A stretch of 64,000 bases of DNA from Crambe crambe (lineage: Eukaryota; Porifera; Demospongiae; Poecilosclerida; Crambeidae): the NCBI GenBank assembly GCA_963924555.1, contig OZ004586.1, forward strand, positions 3,368,501-3,432,500. The letters are read 5' to 3'. Below are positions 48,486 through 59,871 of the stretch, piece after piece. Below the pieces are notes generated by a model. The model saw only the letters and a list, made by a program, of their open reading frames with translations. It was not told where the DNA came from and searched no databases. The first letter of the stretch is position 1. Each line of letters opens with the position of its first letter. Position numbers and translations under genes: made by a program.

Positions 48486-50431
48486 ACGTCATTATAGTGG
48501 TGCCATTAGACACTTCTGTGGTTGCAATAGTAGGAGGTATCACTGCATCTGATCTTTCCCCCATAATAATTTCTCCATTATTTTCAGCTGAAGCAGTTAC
48601 TTGAACTGGTAATCTGTGATGTTTGATACAGTTAAATCTCCAATCACAACTGAGTCCACAGAGCTGGGAACAATGATGGATTCATTGACCTCTGCCTCAT
48701 GCACGTTAATAAAGTAGTAAATAGTGTAGTTAGCAATCATGGAGTTGTTAATACTCTCCCAGGAAACTCTGACTGAGGAATCAGATGCAAGCTCCACTTG
48801 TACATTCATCACCTTGGCTAATGAAAGGAATTTCATTCAATAATAGTGATAATACTGACATGTTGACTTACCTGGTGCTTCTAAGGTAGTCTGATCAGGT
48901 AAATTAGCATGTACTCCTCTACCGATTCTTGTGTAAGCAGTGACTGTAATAGCAGAGACTCTTGTTTGTGGAGTCAATGATGGGATAGTGAATGTAATGC
49001 TCAAGTCTGAGGTGTTGACTCTGACAGTATTGTTGCCATTGACTGTGTAAGTGACTTCATAACTGATGATGACTCCATTAGGTTCTTGAGGTGGACTCCA
49101 AGTGAATACAATAGAAGTAAACTTAGGAGTACCAGTGAGGTTAGACACAGGACCAGGAGCTATACAGGAATCATCAGTTATAAAATCATTATGGATGTAG
49201 TTACATACTTTCTTCTTCTGTCAGAATACTGGTTGTGTTAGAAAAGGGTCCAGTGTCATTGTCATTGACTCCAGCACAACTCTGAAGGTGTAGTTTGTGT
49301 AAGGAGTGAGTCCACTAGCTGTGAAGGTCCTATTTACCACCACACCAGGGATCAGAGCCCCACCCATTTCTCGGAATTCCACTGTGTAGTTAGTGATTGG
49401 ACCATTGCGTTTGATACGTACATCTGATTTGTGACCAGGACACACTGACACTTTTGGAGGTGGTAGAGAGTGTTTATACGTGGGGAAGCAGTAGGTGCTG
49501 CAGCAGAGCAAAACATTAGGAATCAGGATAATTATAACTTCAGTGTATGGTCATACCATCTGCCTTTGTAGTGAACTCTACAGTTGGTGTCAGAGTAGCA
49601 TTGAATCCACTTGGTAATGTAACATTAATGGTTACATTGTAAATACTGAGGTTAGTAAAGTTCACTGTAGGAGTACCATTGGTTATTTTGAATTTATCAT
49701 TCTCAACCACTTGACACAGCTGTTTTGCACCAGTTACTCGTCTCAGTTCTACTCTATACACATCCATTGGGAGACTGAATGGAGGCTGGGTCCAGGATAT
49801 GATCACAGAAGTGGCAGTTAGTGATGAGAAAGTGATATTTATTGGCCTTCTGAAATCTGATAGAACACTCATTAGTTACTGATTGTACATAGCTAATAAG
49901 TTACATTTCCTCACCTCTTACAGTGATACTCACAGGTCCTACTACTATTGGAGTCCCATAAAGTGCAACCAGCCAATAGTTAACTGTACCAGGTACCTGT
50001 CCTACACCTTGACTAGATGCTGTAGATAGTGCTTTTATGCCAGCACTGGAGCGTGTTGGTCTTTCATTACCATTTGTTATTAGGTATCCCTTACTAGGAG
50101 GATTGGGTGGTGGTGTCCAGGAGACTCTCACTCTATCTATCCCAATCTGTCTAACCATGAGGTTAGTAAGAGCTTGTCCTGCATAGTGTAAATAGTCAAA
50201 CACTATCTAGCTGCTCTGAACTCCTAGTATTTCATGAGCTATAAAATTGATGGTATATATATTATGTGTAGAAACAATTGGCCTGAGATCTTGAGGAAGT
50301 ATGTACACGTACTGCATTTTAATTAGTTAGCTGGCTAGCTGCTGATGTTAGAGTCTACACTCACCTTGACTCTGTACATATAAGATAGAGGATACAAGTC
50401 CAAGAGTTAGAAGTTCTACACCAATCAACAT
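48486..50431 (-). pseudogene. FN3 receptor unit, frameshifted, no membrane or tail exons
   Basis: Signal peptide 50365-50431, FN3a 49915-50178, FN3b 49557-49856, FN3c about 49213-49505, FN3d 48872-49159, FN3e 48486-48817. FN3c is out of frame at three places: a small deletion at INTL/STTS, a 4 bp gain at the RCIERNG codons (GTACGTATCAAA), and a 2 bp gain in FRVAG. FN3e is 332 bp against 333 in the paralogue at 52794-53126, from a lost A near 48602. After FN3e there is no transmembrane or cytoplasmic exon; within 200 bp the next gene's start is reached. The junction near 48460 fuses 5' flank of one unit to FN3e of another, as expected from unequal crossing over. Confidence 0.82.
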
Positions 50432-50734
50432 GATTAGCTATCAACTATTTTTAGATAATGTTGCTATAGAATCTGACTGAGATAGTTAAGTGGTTAGCTA
50501 TACGTATATAGACTATAGATCAATATGCATGGTGGAAATTTCCTGTTATTATAGCAATAGTGTATATCAATGCATTATGGTTCATCTATTGCTGCTATTC
50601 ATGCGTGTGTGGGTGCACAACTGCATATACTTCAGGAGAAACAGTAGCTACGTATGTATATTGGTTTGAAAAGTCCTGTGTGACTAGGAATTGTCTTTGA
50701 CATAGCTAATTATTATAATAAAATTGCACTATTA
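50432..50734. other. 5' flank of the frameshifted receptor unit
   Basis: Shared upstream flank (GATCAATATGCATGGTGGAAA, TTCAGGAGAAACAGTAGC). Duplicated at 54840-54930 and 55255-55340. No gene seen. Confidence 0.4.
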
Positions 50735-51530
50735 TTGATACACAAACATTTCGACTACTTTACAGTAGTCACCATCAGTGTGAATGATTTAAATGACACA
50801 GAGATACAAATTAGGCCCCCGAAGGAGGTTGCTATGACACAGTTTTAATATCTTAGCTATATGTAACTACCCTCAATTGCTTTTGGTGATGTACCATCAT
50901 GGTTGTCTTCTGGCCTCTTATAAATCAGGATTCAAAAAAACAATGTCATCTCTCGATGTAGATTTTTCTTTACTACCACTTTAGCATTTTACAATTAATT
51001 CTGTGGTCCTTTTTTTATGCTCTGTAACTGCAGAAATGTTAGCATCTAAGGCTCTCTTATGCTCTTTCATTCTGTGTTCCAATGTATGTACTATTGTATC
51101 TCAACTCAATTTCTTTATTGTGCACAAAAAACATGCAGGATAAAAAATGATGATGGCTGTGGGCGCCCACAAATTAACTGAAACATAACATAACAATACA
51201 TAAGATGACATAAGGCCTATGTGATTACAACTACATAATGTACGTAGCTACGTAAACATAAGAAAACAGTACAGTCAGTTCTCGATATATATTACATGTA
51301 CATTCTGTTTGTTCTACGTGGAATGCTATAAACCACTCCCGTTGTCCTAAATATTATCTTTTTAGATGAACCAATAACTCTCTTAGTATTGTATGAGATT
51401 TGAAACACATTCTGATGTTCAACAATGCTACGTAAGACTCTTTTTATGCTCTCGGATGTACGTCCTATATTGCTGCTGGTTCATCTACCTCCTGTGATGG
51501 TCTGGTTACAAGTCGAAACATGACTAGTGC
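50735..51530 (-). mobile_element. Penelope-like retroelement remnant, GIY-YIG part
   Basis: Minus strand, about 51290-51500, reads NIGRTSESIKRVLRSIVEH and then RTTGVVYSIP, the pattern linking the reverse transcriptase to the GIY-YIG nuclease in Penelope-like elements. After an interruption of about 180 bp (about 51110-51290, ending with an AATAAAG signal), the nuclease continues as LEHRMKEHKRALDANISAV (about 51000-51095). The 3' part has GATGGTGACTACTGTAAAGTAGTCGAAATGTTTG, a typical Penelope 3' motif. Truncated 5' and interrupted, hence inactive. Confidence 0.6.
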
Positions 51531-51824
51531 AGTTTCATAATAATTATCATAGAATGCTTGCTCACTTCATTGTAATGTATGACAGCTGGTGATCAATGAT
51601 GGATCATTTTAGGATAGTTACTATTATAACCACTTATACTAGGTCTCAAATAATTTATTGCTATAGCAAACAAAAAAGAAACTCAATAACCACAGGATGT
51701 ATCAAATTAAAGTCTTGTTTATTTGTATTATTTGTATGAGATTAACACTTGCCAAAAGTGAAAAATCCAAAAAAACAGCCACCAATGCATTATGTACATA
51801 CAATAGACATTATGTAGCTCCTTT

Positions 51825-54771
51825 TCAAATGTTATCGTATACTTTATCTGATATTTGCGGCATTTGTGTTGTGGTTACATGTCCATATGCTGCACAAACA
51901 TCCATTTCCATTCCATCAGCTGGACCTCTGTAAATAAACAAGAAATACAACAGTCTATTAGCTACACTGAGACTTCTTTCATGGTGAAGAGTAAAGTATT
52001 CTCTATCTGCTAGCTCTAAATCTTGAGGGAAAGATTTAGTGGGTACTTAGTGGCAGGTGCTATTTGTTCAAAAATATAGCCACATGGCCATCAATTCATG
52101 ATTGTGGAAAGATCTCATTTATCTAGAATCTTAGTTCAAGGTTAGCTATGCTGGGAGGCCTGAAAAAAATTAGAACTGCTTGATATTGAATAATTTAAAA
52201 TCTCACTCTTTTTTGTTTCCTTCATGGCGATGGTTGCATATAGAGTAGTTAATACCAGTGGAGAGTAAAACAGTCAAGAGAAAGGTGAGTATGAATGTAA
52301 CAGCAACAGCAATGGATAAGTCCCTCGTGCACGTAACACCTGTAAAGACCATGAGAGAAAATGATCAGATGTAACATCCTGTCTTGGAACCTGAATTTAT
52401 GGTCACATGTATTGGGTCAAGATGAAAGTCCCAAAGTCAGAATATATTACGTATAATAATTAGAAGTCACAGTGTAAAAGGGCCACCTCTGTAGCTATAG
52501 CTAGCAGCCAAATTGTTCAGGTGACTGTTATACAGTAACCAAGTTCCACCATCTTGTTATTATAATTAATTTACACACTTTTACACTGACATTAACAGCT
52601 TGCATGGTCTTGGTGGGAGGGAGTGATGTAGTGATTATCACATAAATTTGATACTTTGTTCACAGAAACTGCTATAGGTAAAAGTACAGACTAACACTAT
52701 GCACATGGCCTTTTTTAAATTTTTTTCCCTTCATTTGTTCGTTTATTTTTTACATAAAGCATTATGTAACTATATGCATGATTGATGGCTCACACGTCAT
52801 TGTAGTGGTGTCATTGGACACATCTGTGGTTGCAATAGTGGAAGGTATCACTCCATCTGATCTTTCCCCCATAATAATTTCTCCATTATTTTCAGCTGTA
52901 GCAGCTACTTGAAACTGGTAATCTGTGATGTTTGATACAGTTAAATCTCCAATCACAACTGAGTTCACAGAGCTGGGAACAATGATGGATTCATTGACCT
53001 CTGCCTCATGCACGTTAATAAAGTAGTAAATAGTGTAGTTATTAATCATGGAGTTGTTAATACTGTCCCAGGAAACTCTGACTGAGGAATCAGACACTAA
53101 CTCCACTCGTACATTCATCACCTTGGCTAATGAAAAAAATTTCATTCAATAATAGTGATGATACTGACATGTTGACTCACCTGGTGTTGCAAAGGTAGTC
53201 TGATTAGTTAAATTAGCATGTACTCCTCTACCAATTCTTGTGTAAGCAGTGACTGTAATAGCAGAGACTCTTGTTTGTGGAGTCAATGATGGGATAGTGA
53301 ATGTAGTGCTCAAGTCTGAGGTGTTGACTCTGATAGCATTGCTGTCATTGACTGCGTAGGTGACTTCATAACTGATGATGACTCCATTAGGTTCTTGAGG
53401 TGGACTCCAAGTGAGTACAATGGAAGTGAACTTAGGAGTACCAGCGAGGTTAGAGACAGGACCAGGAGCTACAAATAAAGAATTATTATAAAGTAATTTT
53501 ACAGGATGGCCACTATAGTATGATTACTTTCTTCTTCTGTCAGAATACTGGTCACATTAGTAAAGGGTCCAGTGCCATTGTTATTGACTGCAGCAACTCT
53601 GAAGATGTAGTTTGTGTGAGGAGTGAGTCCACTAATTGTGAAGGTCTCATTCACTACCACACCAGGGATCAGAGCCCCTCCCACTTCTTGGAATTCCACT
53701 GTGTAGTTAGTGATTGGACCATTGCGTTCAATACATCTGATTTGTGACCAGGACACACTGACACTTTTGGAAATGGTAGAGAGAGCGTTTATGTGTGGGG
53801 AAGCAGTAGGTGCTGCAGCAGAGCAAAACATTAGGAATCAGGATAATTATAACTTCAGTGTATGGTCATACCAGCTGCCTTTGTAGTGAACTCTACAGTT
53901 GGTGCCAGAGTAGCAGTGAATCCACTTGGTAATGTAACATTAATGGTTACACTGTAAATACTGAATACTTGTAGGTTAGTAAAGTTCACTGTAGGAGTAC
54001 CATTGGTTATTTTGAATTTATCATTTTCAGCCACTTGACACAGCTGTCTTGCACCGGTTACTCGTCTCAGTTCTACTCTATACACATCCATTGGGAGACT
54101 GAATGGAGGCTGGGTCCAGGATATGGTCACAGAAGTGGCAGTGAGTGATGAGAAAGTGATATTTATTGGCCTGCTGAAATCTGATAGAGCACTCATTAGT
54201 TACTGACTGTACATAATAATTTACATTTCCTCACCTCTTACAGTGCCACTCACAGGTCCTACTACTATTGGAGTCCCATAAAGTGCAACTAGCCAAAAAA
54301 TAAGTGTTGTACCAGGTACCTGTCCTACACCTTGACTAGATGCTGTAGATAGTGCTTTTATGCCAGCACTGGAGCGTGTTGGTCTTTCATTACCAAATGT
54401 TATTAGGTATCCCTCACTAGGAGGATTGGGTGGTGGTGTCCAGGAGACTCTCACTCTATCTATCCCAATCTGTCTAACCATGAGGTTAGTAGGAGCTTGT
54501 CCTGCATAGTGTAAATAGACAAACACTATCTAGTTCCTCTGAACTCCTATATTCCATGAGCTATAAAATTGCAGTGTAGAAACAATTTGCTGAGATCTCT
54601 GTGCAAACAAAAATATCATGCATGACTTATTCCAGGAAGTATGTACACTGCATTTTAACTATAGTTAGCTGACTAGCTGCTGATGTTATAGAGTCTGCAC
54701 TCACCTTGACTCTGTACATATAAGATAGAGGACACAAGTCCAAGTGTTAGAAGTTGTACACCAATCAACAT
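51825..54771 (-). CDS. FN3 receptor with short tyrosine-motif tail (type 2), second copy
   Basis: Predicted 594 aa, eight exons, frame unbroken (1785 bp): signal peptide 54705-54771, FN3a 54235-54501, FN3b 53872-54180, FN3c 53528-53812, FN3d 53181-53468, FN3e 52794-53126, transmembrane 52207-52339, tail 51825-51927. The tail matches that of the 1871-4789 gene almost base for base, including AAYGHV and KVYDNI at the C-terminus, and the same GA|GTGAGA donor is used. The stalk after FN3e is shorter. The transmembrane exon lacks six residues after the membrane helix compared with the first copy. Conservation of the tail while introns diverge argues that it is functional. Confidence 0.85.
52610..52750. 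mobile_element. Half of the 42.4 kb foldback element
   Basis: GATGTAGTGATTATCACATAAATTTGATACTTTGTTCACAGAAACTGC...GTACAGACTAACA...TTTTTTTCCCTTCATTTGTTC matches one arm of the 42355-42655 foldback. The other arm is absent. Confidence 0.65.
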
Positions 54772-54934
54772 GATTAGCTATCAACTATTTTTTTAAATAA
54801 TGTTGCTAGAGTCTGACTGAGATAGTTAAATGGTTAGCTATAGATCAATATGCATGGTGGAAATAAAAATCATTTCCTGTTATTATAGCTCTACAATAAT
54901 GTATATCGATGCATTATGGTTCATACATACAGTA

Positions 54935-55251
54935 CAGTGGAGTAGGAATAGGAAATTTATTGGGGGGGCAGGAACGAATCACAGTAATAGCAACAAATAT
55001 CCGAAGTAATCAATCCTTCTGTTGCTAAACTGAGCATATGCATTAGATAACAGTCAGCAAGCAGCAGTGAAATTGCTGACATCACACTGCAATGACAACA
55101 TTCATGGATGTACTTGGTGCTATATTTTCACTTTCAATATATACTCTTCATATTATTATTGGGGGGGGGGGGCAGTGCCCCTCCATCTATAGTATTGGGG
55201 GGCAATAGCCCCCCCCTGCCCCCCCCCCCCCCCCCTATTCCTACTCCACTG
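54935..55251. mobile_element. TIR element with G/C tracts, 5 bp TSD
   Basis: 317 bp with inverted ends CAGTGGAGTAGGAATAGG and CCTATTCCTACTCCACTG, flanked by CAGTA on both sides (54930-54934, 55252-55256). Related sequence at 1548-1560 has the empty form CATACAGTAGCTATT. Long G and C runs resemble the element at 2898-3168. Confidence 0.8.
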
Positions 55252-55254
55252 CAG

Positions 55255-55486
55255 TAGCTATTGCATGTGTGGGTGCACAACTGCATACTTCAGGAGAAAC
55301 AGTAGCTATATGTACATTGCTTTGAAAGTCCTGCGTGACTAGGAATTGTCTTTGACATAATAAAACTGCACTATTTTTGATACACAAACATTTCGACTAC
55401 TTTAGTCACCATCAGGTGAATGATTTAAATGATACAGAGATACAAATTAGGCCCCTGAAGGAGGTTGCTATGACACAGAGCAACCT
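55255..55486. repeat. Duplicate of 50590-50845
   Basis: Repeats the 5' flank plus the Penelope 3' end (GTGGGTGCACAACTGCATA, TGACTAGGAATTGTCTTTGACATA, AAACATTTCGACTACTTT, GAAGGAGGTTGCTATGACACAG). It ends exactly where a receptor exon fragment begins, so it marks a duplication breakpoint. Confidence 0.7.
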
Positions 55487-56442
55487 CTATCTATCCCAAC
55501 TTGCTTAACCATGATGTTAGTAGGAGCTTGTCCTGTAAAATTAAGACGTGTTTAAAATATTATTGTGCATGCACATGGTGGTACGTAGTAGCTAATGTAA
55601 CTTAAGTTAGCCATCATAGCATACATCAAGCACTGTTATTAAGTATACTTAGGCCATGCAAAAAGTTTCTCGGGCCCTACCTACCCAAAAATTCATGATT
55701 CAATTTGAAAATACAAATAGTTTCACTTGATTAAAATTCAATTTTTTAGCACATGGCAGATTTTATACAAAAATCAGCCAGCTTCCTTTGCTTGGTCTAG
55801 TGGTACAGTGCTCAAAGGCAGTTGAATTGTTGTTGACAGAACTATTTTGAAGTCTAGCTAACTGGAATCTTTAGTGCTAGCTTTATTTAAAATTTTAATG
55901 ATAGTTGATTACCTATTTTCATGCCTACCTACCTATACCCTATTGTTCTAGCTGGGCCGCCCAAGAAACAACTAATCGATTTGGGATGGCCTTAGTAGCT
56001 AAGCTTTGGTGATGGTTGGGTCTGGGGACATCCCCCCTCTTGATCTTATAGATTTAATCTGGTAGGATTCTGCTATGCAAAGTACAAGGAATTGAGTTCC
56101 TTGGACTGGCCTTGTTATGCCTACGAAACCTTTAGCTACATACATGGCTTTTTCGGTACAAAGTTATTGAAGTGTCTGTGATAGGAGGGGTACATGCCTC
56201 TGGACACTTGCTTATAGCTTCCAGCCCCTATGGTCTGTGGCACCAATTATTAAAAGCTTACTACACCACCCCTCCCCTTCTTAGCATAAAAGTATGTGTC
56301 CTAAGTTAGAGACATCATTAAATTTTTAATCATAGCTATAGCTTAATAGCTATTCACCTTGACTCTGCACTGACATGATAAGAGTTGATACTAGACATAG
56401 CATCATCACCAGTACTGTAACTAGCACACTGCTCTTCAACAT
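55487..56442 (-). pseudogene. Relic receptor unit: signal peptide plus FN3a stub
   Basis: A signal-peptide exon at 56358-56442 starts MLKSSVLVTVLVMMLCLV and ends at a GTGAA donor. It is six residues longer than the others. Downstream, only the first ~55 bp of FN3a remain (about 55487-55542, APTNIMVKQVGIDR), cut off by the duplicated Penelope fragment. The intervening 800 bp has no exon I can see. Confidence 0.62.
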
Positions 56443-56674
56443 GGTCCTCTGGTGATGTAGCAAACTAACTATGTGCAGTGCTGTAAAAGAGACTATAAAG
56501 CCACACCTACTACTACCTAGTAACACACCCACTTAAATACATTAACATGTGCATGTGGCTATGTACATTTTACTGGAGTATCTAGAATCATCATGCATGC
56601 TGTGGGTGTGTCTAAGTAGTTAGCTAGCTTAAAAGCTACACTTGTAGTGAAACCTTCTCAGAGTAAACACAGAC

Positions 56675-56995
56675 ACATTCGTTTTTATTGGTTGCTAGCA
56701 TACACAGTCATGCTAAGACCAGCAATAATCGTGTTTTTCTGTCCCCTTGCCCCACATCCTTGTCATATAGCTATACGTACATGTAGAGAAGTTTGATTTT
56801 AATGGCTGTTAGCATACACAGTCATGCTAAGACCGCAATTGTATAGGTCCCCCACATGCATCCTTTATTCACATAACCACAATGTCATATTATGTACATG
56901 TATAGAGAAGTTAGTTTTTATTGGCACAGTCATAGCTAAGGCCAGCAATTGTAATACGTACATATCAATATTTTCTGTCCCACCAGCATTGTCAG
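56675..56995. repeat. Three diverged ~120 bp tandem repeats
   Basis: Each unit contains a TTTTATTGG...TAGCATACACAGTCATGCTAAGACC-type block, a CAATTGTA or CAATAATCG step and GTACATGTAGAGAAGTT. No coding signal. Confidence 0.65.
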
Positions 56996-57241
56996 TATAG
57001 CTATAGTCACTAGCTACACTGACTATTGGCGAATTAGGTATTCAGTTTCATACCTATGTTATTTGGATCAGGGCCAATTACTAATGTACTAATGACAAAT
57101 GACTTACTTAGTAGCTGCAGTTTCATACGTACTTAACATCTTCAGATGGTCCATTCCTAACAATTAGGTATTCAAAAAAAAAGTAGCTAGCTATAGATTT
57201 ATTTAAACCAAAAACAACAACAACAAAAAAACAACTAACTT

Positions 57242-59261
57242 TTTACTTCCTTTATGATGGTGATTGTACAAAGAGTGAATGATGAAGTGGATACATATGG
57301 AGAGTAAGACAGTCAAGAGAAAGGTACATAAGTGTGAATGTAACAGCAACAGCAATGAATAAGTGAATATGAGTGCTACACCTGCAATTATAAATTGACT
57401 AGTGTGCTTCTACTAACTAAAGATAACAATTCTAATCATAGCTATACCTAATCTATTCCTGTTCACTCATCCCCATTGATTGGGGTGAATCCCTAATTTC
57501 ACTTGTAGTTTATAATTGCACTCCTACATCTGCACATGTGCAGACTAGCCATAGCAACATGTTTCTGAAGATGGGTAATTTATTTCAATGTTTTTTCAAA
57601 GTGAATTGTAGGTGCTAGGCTTATCTAAGTGGTTATTGGCCACCCACTAGGCTTATGTAAGCATTTTGTGGCAATCATTACAGGTTAATTCACATTAACA
57701 GCTTCCTACATGCAGCTGCCTGGCTGGTAGCTACATGATTAATAGGCAATCACATGCTTTTTTGTGCAATTTAGGTATAATTGCATTCAGAACTGTCTAA
57801 ATTGCACTCAGCTTTGCCTCTTGCAATTACCTAGCCAGTTCCTCATGCAATTAGCTACACCCAAATTACACTCAAAAGCATGTGATTACGTAGAGCTAAT
57901 AACAAAAAAAGATATCATTTCTTATTATAGCAATCAAAGCTTACTCTTCATTGTTGTAGAACCAGTGGACATGATCATTTGAAGTGTTGATAGAGCTGAT
58001 TTTTGCCCAATGAAAATATCTCCATTGATTTCAGCTGTAGCAACCACCTGAAACTAGTATATTGTAATAACTGATCCAGTTAAATTCCTAATGACTATTG
58101 AGTTCATTGAACTGGGAATAGTGACATTATTCTCTTCTTCACAATTTCCTATCAGAAGATAGTATAGTTTATAATCATTGGGTTGTTGATACTCTCCCAG
58201 GAAACTCTGACTGAGGAAGTAGACACTGGCTCCACCATAAGTGTCATTACTACAGCTGCAGGTGGCATCAATGAATATACGTATGTAGCTATGTAACTTC
58301 AGTGTATGGTCATACCAGCTGCTTTTGTAGTGAACTCTACAGTTGGTGTCAGAGTAGCATCGAATCCACTTGGTAATGTAACAGTAATGGTTATATTATA
58401 AATAATGAACACTTGTAGGTTAGTAAAGTTCACTGTAGAAGTACCATTGGTTATTTCAAACTTATCATCCTCAACCACTTGACACAACTGCCTTTCATCA
58501 GTTACTCGTCTCAGTCCTACTCTATACTCATCCATTGGGAGACTGAATGGAGGCTGGGTCCAGGATATGGTCACAGATGTGGCAGTCAGTGATGAGAAAG
58601 TGATATTTATTGGCATGCTGAAATCTGATAGAACACTCATTAGTTACTAATTGTGCATAATAAGTTACATTTCCTCACCTCTTACAGTGCCATTCACAGG
58701 TCCTACTACTATTGGAGTCCCATAAAGTGCAACCAACCAATAAGTAACTGTACGAGTTGACTGTCCTACTTGATGACTAGATGCCGTAGACGTTGCTGCT
58801 ACCCCAGCACTGAAGTCTGTAGGTCTTGTGTCACCTGTTGTTATTAGGTATCCCCTACTAGGAGGATTGGGTGGTGGTGTCCAGGAGACTCTCACTCTAT
58901 TTATCCCAATCTCTCTAACCATGAGTTTAGTAGGAGCTTGTTCTGCATGTAAGTTAAGACATCAATTCAGTGTACTATGTTATAATAGCTAGCAACTATA
59001 ATTATTTTGGTGTATATAAACATATATAGTTAATACCAAGTTCCATAAGCCATGGTATAGTACGTACAATGCATGCATGTGTACATGTATGTACGTGCCC
59101 AGCTAAATAAAGTAAGTTATAGCTACACTTAAATTCAGTCATCTTTCTACCTATATACAAGAGATGCCATTTCATTGCAATAACATGCACTCACCTTGAC
59201 TACACACAGGCACAAGAGTAGACACAAGTCCAAGAGTAAGGAGTAACACGCTATTCAACAT
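57242..59261 (-). pseudogene. Short FN3 receptor unit with decayed 3' exons
   Basis: Signal peptide 59195-59261, FN3a 58679-58942 and FN3b 58316-58624 are intact. FN3c and FN3d are missing. What follows is a decayed FN3e (about 57950-58247) with in-frame stops after NYTIF and before FQVVATAE, then a decayed transmembrane exon (57242-57384) with small insertions that shift its frame. No tail exon was found. A two-domain secreted product from the first three exons is conceivable but unsupported. Confidence 0.72.
57605..57740. repeat. Diverged fragment of array unit P
   Basis: GTAGGTGCTAGGCTTATCTAAGTGG, GGCTTATGTAAGCATTTTGTGG and CATGCAGCTGCCTGGC match the middle of the ~570 bp unit from 27-34 kb, with many substitutions. 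It shows that the unit is older and more dispersed than the array. Confidence 0.6.
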
Positions 59262-59871
59262 GATCAATGGCCTATAGCTAGCTAGTAGCTTCATGCATGG
59301 ACGCATGCAGAGTTAAGAAGGTACACTAGCTACTATAGAAGTTATGTTTTGTTTACCACTTTAGTGATAACAATATTGTTATTACTCCTATTTAGATATG
59401 TATAATAGCAACTGCATGATTATTAGGCTCAGATTATGCTCTATTTTCAGTGTACACATTGCATTCAGCTATCAATGCAGTTATCAATAATTGTATATAC
59501 ACGTTGCAAGACTCCACTGAAAATTATAAACAGAATCATAGTTCTATATTTGATACAAACATAGAGCAGTAACTCCAATCTGATCTTCATCAGCAGGAGC
59601 AGAAATAGTTTTCTCTGTCAATAACTTACCATGATCACTAATATTGAAGTAAAATTTCAACCTGTTACCAAGACAGTATATATTAGGACATTGGCTGTAA
59701 TTATTATAACTTTTGCCAGTGTAGAATTATAGGAGAATCAAAATGAATCTAGCTAGATATACAGTTCAATTATCATCACACAGACTCAATATTTGATAGT
59801 GAATCGAGAACAAAACAAAAAAGGAATGATAATAATGAATCACAAGCTACAATATATGCAGCTATGCATGA
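59262..59871. other. Intergenic, no gene seen
   Basis: AT-rich spacer between the start of a receptor relic and the stop of the PH-like gene, both on the minus strand. I see no open frame or repeat of note. Confidence 0.45.
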
